In this document: positions 7,946 to 13,733 of the stretch, one piece after another
How positions within the stretch are numbered: position 1 is the stretch's first letter
How the letters are laid out: the number at the start of each line of letters is the position of its first letter
Assembly: GCA_030681475.1 (NCBI GenBank)
Contig: JAUXWT010000109.1
Span: 1 to 62,691, forward strand
DNA from: Bacteroidales bacterium
GTDB lineage: Bacteria > Bacteroidota > Bacteroidia > Bacteroidales > FEN-979
Length of the DNA stretch: 62,691 nt
Direction of reading: 5' to 3'
Program-made: the position numbers and the translations under genes
The notes under the pieces: model-generated
Seen by the model: the letters and a program-made list of their open reading frames with translations, nothing else
The model's database searches: none
Told to the model about the DNA's origin: nothing

Positions 7946-8184
7946 ATTGATAATGATGATGAAAAGTGAATAGACGATGTTTTGGCGGGCAATTCCCAGG
8001 TAAATGTGAAAATTGGCTAAACAATGGTTTGACGAATATATAACCCATCTTGAAAATTATCAGGCAATATCTATCCTAACCATGAAGAATATCCTGGTTC
8101 AACTCCTCTGAACCCTTATCCTTCTCAAAAACAGAACAAATATAAGGGACATTTCATGTAAATGTACCGAATAATAAAAAAAAA
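7946..8184. other. Spacer between attI-like junction and recombinase stop
   Basis: AT-rich, with no reading frame worth reporting. A small hairpin, AACCA/TGGTT around 8079-8098, lies about 90 bases beyond the recombinase stop. No obvious Pc-like promoter toward the cassettes could be recognised by eye. Confidence 0.35.
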
Positions 8185-9813
8185 TTATAACTCCAGTTTA
8201 TCCAGTGGGTTCTCAATCTGATCAAACCCCTTGGTCGTTACATGGGTGTATATTTCCGTGGTTTTACTGCTCTCATGACCCATCAGTGATTGTATATACC
8301 GAAGATCCGTGCCGTTTTCCAGCAAATGGGTGGCAAAACAATGTCTTAATGTATGGGGAGAAGCCTTTTTTTTGATCCCGGCCCTTCTGAAGGCAGCTTT
8401 CACTATCATGTAAACACTCCCGTCAGAATATTGTCTGCCATTAATTCCCTCAAACAGCCATTCCCTTGGTTTGTATTCCTTAATATAAGCACGTAACACC
8501 TCCAGAGCTTTTTTCGACAGCAGGGTATAACGGTCTTTTTGCCCTTTGGCCTGCCTCACAAATATTTGCATCCTGTTACTGTCAATATCCTTGATCTTTA
8601 AATTGATAACCTCACCCAACCTAAGTCCGCCCGAATAGGTAATCATAATGATGGCCTTGTGCTTCAAATTGGATACCATCTTTATGGTTTTCGAAATCTC
8701 AGCTTCATTTAATACAATGGGTAACTTTTTTTCTCTCCTTGGACGGTCAACCATGTAAACCTTTCGACTACCACCCATAACCCGCTCATAATGAAATTTA
8801 ATCGCGTTGATGGATTGGTTTTGATAAGAAGTGGAAACCTTTCGCTCTATAACCAGGTATTGTAAAAATGCCAGGATCATCTTCTCATCTATTTGCTGAA
8901 TTTCATAAGTATGGTAATAGTTGATGAATTCTTCAAACAAACTTGAATAGGTCTTGATTGTTTTGTCGCTGTACCTGAGTTCTTTGAGTTTGTTGATAAA
9001 CTCCTTCGGACAGTTCCGATAGTTGGAAATATCGTGACGTGAAACTCGTTTTGCCTTGTCCGACTCCCGGGTCTCCTCTTCTTCATACTGCATTTCCATT
9101 CCCTGTGACTCTGCCATGGATTTAATATCGTGCAGGAACTTTTCTGAATAAGGGATCGTCCACCATTTGTTCCTTGCATCCCATTGGTGAAATGGCATCT
9201 TTTTAACTAAATATGTCAGCTCCTTATTGAAGCCAAAAATCAGTTTCAGTCTTCCGGTGGTTGTTTTTATGATCAGCAATTCATTGATTTTTATGGCTCT
9301 CTGAGTTTCTCTCCCCGTGTTGATCACATACTCAGCATGAATGATGATCTCTTTTATCCGATTGTTAAAGTAATCATTTATCAGCTCAAGATTCCCGGGA
9401 TAATTTGGTATAACCCAAAAATATTGATTGACATCCCAGCGACTGTATCTCAACGACCGGATAAAATGGATGTCGAGCTTGTTCTTGGGTAGTTTGATGA
9501 TAATCTTTCGCCCAATCACCTGGATTACAACATCCTTGTTCTGTACCTCAGATGAAGGGCCGCCAGATACCGGTTGTACCGGCTCCGGTGTCCCCGGCCG
9601 GTCCCCATGCTGCTTGTTGGGATATTCAATTTCCGGAAACATGGTTTGCAGTTGTCTGAATGCTTTCCCGGTATAAGGTATGTGCCAGGCACCCAGGTGA
9701 TAGCTCCATTTTGCATCATAAACCTGCCTGATCAATGATACCATCTCTTTGTTGTTGGGAATCTGAACCATGATCCGGAATTCCCCCCCTATTTCAATTT
9801 TTGTCGCTTTCAT
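8185..9813 (-). CDS. IntI-like tyrosine recombinase with three N-terminal HARP-like repeats
   Basis: 542 residues. Residues 262-355 form a SAM-like N-terminal domain close to that of IntI (ERKVSTSYQNQS, then KKLPIVLNEAEI). Residues 365-542 are the catalytic domain with Arg398 (SGGLRLGE), Lys423 (AKGQKDR), His487-x-x-Arg490 (SPHTLRH), His513 (MGHESS) and nucleophile Tyr522 (IYTHV). The tail ENPLDKL resembles the IntI tail. The roughly 20-residue IntI-specific insert before the last catalytic box is missing. Residues 12-240 hold three repeats with W36/W43, W126/W133 and W211/W218, each W-x6-W-x-I-P, resembling the HARP domain of SMARCAL1, which binds forked DNA. The gene's 3' end faces the cassettes, as in inverted integrons. 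Alternative: a XerC/D-like recombinase unrelated to the array. Confidence 0.85.
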   Translation of the reverse strand: MKATKIEIGGEFRIMVQIPNNKEMVSLIRQVYDAKWSYHLGAWHIPYTGKAFRQLQTMFPEIEYPNKQHGDRPGTPEPVQPVSGGPSSEVQNKDVVIQVIGRKIIIKLPKNKLDIHFIRSLRYSRWDVNQYFWVIPNYPGNLELINDYFNNRIKEIIIHAEYVINTGRETQRAIKINELLIIKTTTGRLKLIFGFNKELTYLVKKMPFHQWDARNKWWTIPYSEKFLHDIKSMAESQGMEMQYEEEETRESDKAKRVSRHDISNYRNCPKEFINKLKELRYSDKTIKTYSSLFEEFINYYHTYEIQQIDEKMILAFLQYLVIERKVSTSYQNQSINAIKFHYERVMGGSRKVYMVDRPRREKKLPIVLNEAEISKTIKMVSNLKHKAIIMITYSGGLRLGEVINLKIKDIDSNRMQIFVRQAKGQKDRYTLLSKKALEVLRAYIKEYKPREWLFEGINGRQYSDGSVYMIVKAAFRRAGIKKKASPHTLRHCFATHLLENGTDLRYIQSLMGHESSKTTEIYTHVTTKGFDQIENPLDKLEL

Positions 9814-9846
9814 TTTTTTGAAATTGTGTTTATACTTATTTGGAGT

Positions 9847-9903
9847 GATAGTTTCAGAACTTTGATGTGGAAATTCAATTTATACGTATATGGGATAGTT
9901 TCA
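9847..9903. promoter_or_regulatory. Candidate operator between recombinase and acs-like gene
   Basis: The divergent interval 9814-9979 contains GATAGTTTCA twice, at 9847-9856 and 9894-9903, with a perfect 10-base palindrome TATACGTATA (9881-9890) between them. The layout fits a regulator-binding region controlling the recombinase, but no regulator is known. Confidence 0.3.
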
Positions 9904-9979
9904 ACTGTTTAATCGGTTAAAATGGAAAAGGTAATACAACTTCAACCATTTTTTTAATATTTTAGCAAAAAATAATACA

Positions 9980-12046
9980 ATGATCCATCCCGCACTACTG
10001 AACCCCAAAAGCATTGTTGTTGTCGGCGGTTCCAATGATGTCCAGAAACCCGGTGGAGCTGTTCTCCGCAACCTTATTGAAGGTAGTTATCAGGGAAGTC
10101 TATATGTTACCAACCTTAAAGAATCATTTGTCCAGGGAATAAAGAGTTTTTCCGACCCGGCATTGTTGCCTGATGTTGACCTGGCGATCATCGCCATCGC
10201 GGCGAAATTTATCCCGGAAACGGTGGAATTGCTGGTCGCTCAGAAAAATACGCGGGGATTTATCATCCTTTCGGCAGGGTTCAGCGAGGAAAGCGATGCC
10301 GGGAGACTGCTTGAACAACAGGTCGTTGAAATTATCAATAGGGCGGGAGGTTCGCTCATAGGCCCCAACTGCATCGGCGTGCTCACAACAGCTTACCATG
10401 GTGTGTTTACCAAACCAATCCCTGCGCTTGACCCCAAAGGATGCGATTTTATCTCCGGCTCCGGCGCTACTGCCGTGTTTATCATGGAGGCCGGTATCCC
10501 CAATGGCCTTACTTTTTCACAAGTATTTTCGGTTGGAAACAGCGCCCAGCTTGGCGTTGAGGAGATCCTGGCACATCTCGACGAAACTTTTGACCCGGCG
10601 ACCAGTTCGAAGATCAAATTGCTCTACATCGAAACAATTTCAAAACCGCAAATGCTGCTGAAACATGCATCTTCCCTGATCCGTAAAGGTTGCAGGGTAG
10701 CTGCTATAAAAGCCGGGTCGTCGGAAGCGGGGAGCCGCGCGGCCTCCTCGCACACAGGCGCACTCGCAAGTCCGGATGTGGCAGTGGATGCGCTCTTTCG
10801 CAAAGCCGGCATCGTGCGCTGTCATGGCAGGCAGGATCTTATCAGTGTGGCCTCCATATTCACTTTCCCTGAACTCAGGGGTGAAAACCTGGCCGTCATC
10901 ACCCATGCCGGCGGACCAGCGGTCATGCTCACCGACGCATTGTCGCATTCCGGTATGCATGTTCCGCATATTGACAGCCCGGCATCTAAAGAACTATTGG
11001 CGCAACTGTTCCCGGGTTCTTCGGTTGCCAATCCCATCGACTTCCTGGCCACCGGTACTGCTCAGCAGTTGGGTGCCATCATTGATTATACCGATCAGAA
11101 ATTCGATGAGGTCAACGGGATGGCAGTGATATTTGGAACACCGGGACTAACACCAATCTCCGATGTTTATAACCTGCTTGACCAGAAAATGAGAAAGTCG
11201 GTCAAACCCGTTTATCCTATATTGCCGTCGGTACTTATGGCCAGTGAAGAGGTCCGTGAATTTGTTGCCAAAGGAAATGTGTTTTTCCCGGATGAAGTGG
11301 TATTCGGCAATGCACTCGCAAGAGTGTATCACACGTCCCGTCCCGCACCGGTCGAACCGGATCTGCCCGGGGTGGACCTCGGAAAAATCCGCGCAATTAT
11401 TGACAATTCCTCGGATGGGTATATTACCCCTGAGGCCATCCAGGGGTTGATGGATGCCTGTGGCATTGCCAGAGCAGGTGAAGCGGTTGTTACGATGGCC
11501 GACGATGCAGTGAAATCGGCCGCAATGCTTGGCTTCCCGGTGGTGATGAAGGTGGTTGGGCCAGTTCATAAGTCTGATGTAGGAGGTGTGGTTCTCAACG
11601 TGAAGAATGAAGAAATGGTTGCCCGTGAGTTCGAACGGATGATCACGATCAGTGAAACAACGGCGATCCTGATCCAGCCGATGCTTTCAGGAATTGAACT
11701 CTTCGTTGGCGCCAAGTTTGAACCAACATTCGGCCACCTTATCCTTTGCGGGATGGGCGGCATCTTTATCGAGGTGCTGAAAGATGTTGCTGCCGGTTTA
11801 TCTCCGCTTACCAGGGATGAGTCGCTTGCCATGATCCGGAGTCTGAAGAGTTTCAAGATCATCCAGGGGGTTCGCGGACAGAAAGGGGTCAATGAAGCGC
11901 TATTTGCCGATGTGATGATCCGGCTGTCGGCGCTCCTTTCAGCGGCGCCTGAAATCGTTGAACTCGATTTTAATCCCTTGCTTGGCTCGGCTGACAGGGT
12001 GGTGGCGGTGGATGCCAGGATTTGTTTGAAAAAGGTAAACGGGTAA
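9980..12046 (+). CDS. ADP-forming acetate/acyl-CoA synthetase, fused alpha and beta subunits
   Basis: 688 residues. The order is an N-terminal CoA-binding domain (SIVVVGGSNDVQKPGG, residues 12-27), a succinyl-CoA-ligase-like central region (GPNCIGVL near 129), the phosphohistidine motif SSHTGAL near residue 256, and a C-terminal ATP-grasp domain (VVMKVVGPVHKSDVGGV near 523-539). The enzyme makes ATP from acetyl-CoA or another acyl-CoA plus ADP and phosphate, an energy-conserving end step of fermentation, in the cytoplasm. It stands alone, divergent from the recombinase and convergent with the rhomboid gene. It marks the return to backbone base composition. The substrate (acetate, propionate, aryl acids) cannot be told apart by eye. 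Confidence 0.9.
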   Translation: MIHPALLNPKSIVVVGGSNDVQKPGGAVLRNLIEGSYQGSLYVTNLKESFVQGIKSFSDPALLPDVDLAIIAIAAKFIPETVELLVAQKNTRGFIILSAGFSEESDAGRLLEQQVVEIINRAGGSLIGPNCIGVLTTAYHGVFTKPIPALDPKGCDFISGSGATAVFIMEAGIPNGLTFSQVFSVGNSAQLGVEEILAHLDETFDPATSSKIKLLYIETISKPQMLLKHASSLIRKGCRVAAIKAGSSEAGSRAASSHTGALASPDVAVDALFRKAGIVRCHGRQDLISVASIFTFPELRGENLAVITHAGGPAVMLTDALSHSGMHVPHIDSPASKELLAQLFPGSSVANPIDFLATGTAQQLGAIIDYTDQKFDEVNGMAVIFGTPGLTPISDVYNLLDQKMRKSVKPVYPILPSVLMASEEVREFVAKGNVFFPDEVVFGNALARVYHTSRPAPVEPDLPGVDLGKIRAIIDNSSDGYITPEAIQGLMDACGIARAGEAVVTMADDAVKSAAMLGFPVVMKVVGPVHKSDVGGVVLNVKNEEMVAREFERMITISETTAILIQPMLSGIELFVGAKFEPTFGHLILCGMGGIFIEVLKDVAAGLSPLTRDESLAMIRSLKSFKIIQGVRGQKGVNEALFADVMIRLSALLSAAPEIVELDFNPLLGSADRVVAVDARICLKKVNG

Positions 12047-12051
12047 AACAT

Positions 12052-12084
12052 AAACCTTCCAGGTTTTTAAAACCTGGAAGGTTT
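12052..12084. terminator. Bidirectional terminator hairpin (dispersed palindrome, copy 1)
   Basis: A near-perfect palindrome with 16-base arms AAACCTTCCAGGTTTT and its complement around one central T, lying between two convergent genes (stops at 12046 and 12094). A second copy sits in the same kind of place at 20143-20174, so the unit is a dispersed repeat used as a terminator. Confidence 0.75.
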
Positions 12085-12093
12085 ATCGTTAGA

Positions 12094-12708
12094 TTACATC
12101 AGGCCGATTTGCTGCAAAAAGATGTTGATGAGTCCCGGTTTCAGGGCAACGGTAAAAATCACACCGAACAAAGCGCCCCACAAATGGGCGTCATGACCGA
12201 TGTTGTCACCGCCTCTTTTAGCCATATAGTATTCATATCCGACATACAAAATACCAAAAACCGGGGCCGGGATCGGGACAGGGATGAGGAACAGGAAGAT
12301 CTTCCCGGCAGGGTAGAGAATGATGCTTGAAAATACCACGGCTGCAACGGCGCCCGATGCCCCGACGGCATTGTAGAACACGTCGTTTTTATGTTTTCCG
12401 TAGGAGGGGATGATGGAGAGGATCAGTCCGCCAACGTACAGCAATATAAAAAATAACCCTGCCTTTCCTGGGAAGTAGCCCTGAAAGTATGATTCAACGA
12501 TTACGCCAAATGAATAGAGTACAAGCATGTTGATGAACAAATGCACGTACCCTGCATGCAGAAAACCATAGGTAAGAAATCTGTACCATTGGTTGCTGTG
12601 TTTAACGTCGTAGGCATTGAACCTGAGTCTGGCAAACCACTCCCCGTTGTTCATGGCCATTATTGAAACCACCGCAGTCAGGAAGATGATGATGTAGGTC
12701 AGAACCAT
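12094..12708 (-). CDS. Rhomboid family intramembrane serine protease
   Basis: 204 residues if the Met at 12708 is used. The longer upstream frame overlaps the neighbouring gene and has no fitting N-terminus, while the Met at 12708 opens directly on a transmembrane helix. The rhomboid signature is complete: HAGYVHLFINML (conserved His and Asn in TM2), GASGAV with the catalytic Ser (near residue 129), and HDAHLWGALFG with the catalytic His (near residue 184). Six membrane segments are expected. It cleaves within membrane-spanning segments of other proteins; the substrate is unknown. It follows a membrane-protein gene (12731-13555) on the same strand at 22 bases, so they are probably cotranscribed. 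Confidence 0.88.
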   Translation of the reverse strand: MVLTYIIIFLTAVVSIMAMNNGEWFARLRFNAYDVKHSNQWYRFLTYGFLHAGYVHLFINMLVLYSFGVIVESYFQGYFPGKAGLFFILLYVGGLILSIIPSYGKHKNDVFYNAVGASGAVAAVVFSSIILYPAGKIFLFLIPVPIPAPVFGILYVGYEYYMAKRGGDNIGHDAHLWGALFGVIFTVALKPGLINIFLQQIGLM

Positions 12709-12730
12709 AGAAGATAGTGAAATGGTGAAA

Positions 12731-13555
12731 TTAATTCGTGGTTTCGGTCTGCTGTTCTTTCGTAAAGTCTGTTTCTGACCCAAGTACACTGTGGGGGATA
12801 AGGAATACAATCAACAATACAATCGATGCAACGACGGGCCAGAGTTTGTTTTCCCGGTTCTTCTTTAAGACGACCAATGCAATTATCCAAAAGATAAATG
12901 TAATCAGCGATTTATTGTCAGTCAGGTCATGTCCGAACGGAAATCCGGTCCAATATTCTCCAAAGGCAAATTTCTGAACAACGGGACCCAGGATCATTCC
13001 TCCGATCGCGATCGAAACCACCGTGATCCAGGTAAATAAATATGCGTTCCGGCATCTGAATATGACAACCAATCCGGTAAGTGTCGAAAACAACATGGCA
13101 AAAAACATGAAAAAGATGTGTGGCAGCAGGATATACCCGGGTACAAATCCCGTATATCGCAGCACAGCAGGGCGCTCGTTCAGCAATACCCGCTGTTCGC
13201 CTTTGATAAGGGTCACCTCATACATCACCTTACCTGCAGGCGCCTGGTGAGGCAGAGCTCCGATCAGTGTGTCCCCATGTCGTTCCATGGTTTGTACTTG
13301 CCAGCTATCATGGCTTTTGTATCGGCGCAGCTTGATTTCGCCTTTTATGGAGGTATCGGGAACCATCACGGTCACTTTGGCATCATCATAGAGGTTGTAA
13401 GATCTGATGAGCTTGTATTTTATCTGTTGTCCGCCAATTTCTGCTTTGCCGCGCACCGGGTAGGTGGGGCCGGTCATCCGCTGATAGTAGGCAATCGCCA
13501 GCGTAAAAATAATCGAGAATATCCAGATCAGGGTTGTTTTCAGTTTTATGTTCAT
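12731..13555 (-). CDS. Multi-pass membrane protein of unknown function
   Basis: 274 residues from the Met at 13555 (MNIKLKTTLIWIFS). The 25 residues of the longer frame are basic and sit partly in the flanking repeat, so they were left out. An N-terminal membrane anchor is followed by a roughly 120-residue extracytoplasmic domain with alternating strands and then about five transmembrane helices, the last near residue 245. No enzyme motif was recognised. It lies upstream of the rhomboid gene in a likely operon and downstream of a large inverted repeat. It could be a membrane protein functionally tied to the protease, which is inference from adjacency only. Confidence 0.7.
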   Translation of the reverse strand: MNIKLKTTLIWIFSIIFTLAIAYYQRMTGPTYPVRGKAEIGGQQIKYKLIRSYNLYDDAKVTVMVPDTSIKGEIKLRRYKSHDSWQVQTMERHGDTLIGALPHQAPAGKVMYEVTLIKGEQRVLLNERPAVLRYTGFVPGYILLPHIFFMFFAMLFSTLTGLVVIFRCRNAYLFTWITVVSIAIGGMILGPVVQKFAFGEYWTGFPFGHDLTDNKSLITFIFWIIALVVLKKNRENKLWPVVASIVLLIVFLIPHSVLGSETDFTKEQQTETTN

Positions 13556-13591
13556 ATTTCTTTTTTTTTGTACGAAAAATTTTTTTAGCCG

Positions 13592-13718
13592 GGTGTGTCT
13601 CAAAAGTCGTATTTTACCGCAGAGTCGCAAAGGCGCAGAGAAATAAAGTATTGATTATGAATCCTCTGCGTCTCCGCGTCTCTGCGGTTAATCTTAATAA
13701 GTTACCTTTTGAGACACC
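13592..13718. repeat. Nested inverted repeat of the CCGCAGAG type
   Basis: The outer arms GTGTCTCAAAAG (13595-13606) and CTTTTGAGACAC (13706-13717) are perfect. The inner arms ACCGCAGAG (13616-13624) and CTCTGCGGT (13680-13688) are followed by further GCGCAGAG/CTCTGCG complementarity. About 127 bases long, without coding capacity, between two minus-strand genes. It resembles the small mobile or palindromic repeats common in Bacteroidota intergenic DNA. A relative of its inner arm occurs at 28034-28061. Confidence 0.65.
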
Positions 13719-13733
13719 TTCGTGCAAAGATAA

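Larger units (their letters stand above)
144..9813 (-). mobile_element. Integron-like cassette array with its recombinase
   Basis: Read on the minus strand the order is: tyrosine recombinase (9813-8185), attI-like junction (7871-7945), cassette 1 (MmeI-like R-M and DUF2971), attC-like site, cassette 2 (erythromycin-esterase-like), attC-like site, cassette 3 (T9SS protein), and a truncated attC-like site. The first bases of each cassette are the exact reverse complement of the bases that open its own attC: GTTAGGTGC at 3482 with GCACCTAAC at 7871, GTTATAGCC at 1984 with GGCTATAAC at 3354, and GTTGACGG at 215 with CCGTCAAC at 1900. This is the R'/R'' relation of integron cassettes. All genes share one strand. 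That the recombinase acts on these sites is inference. Confidence 0.7.
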
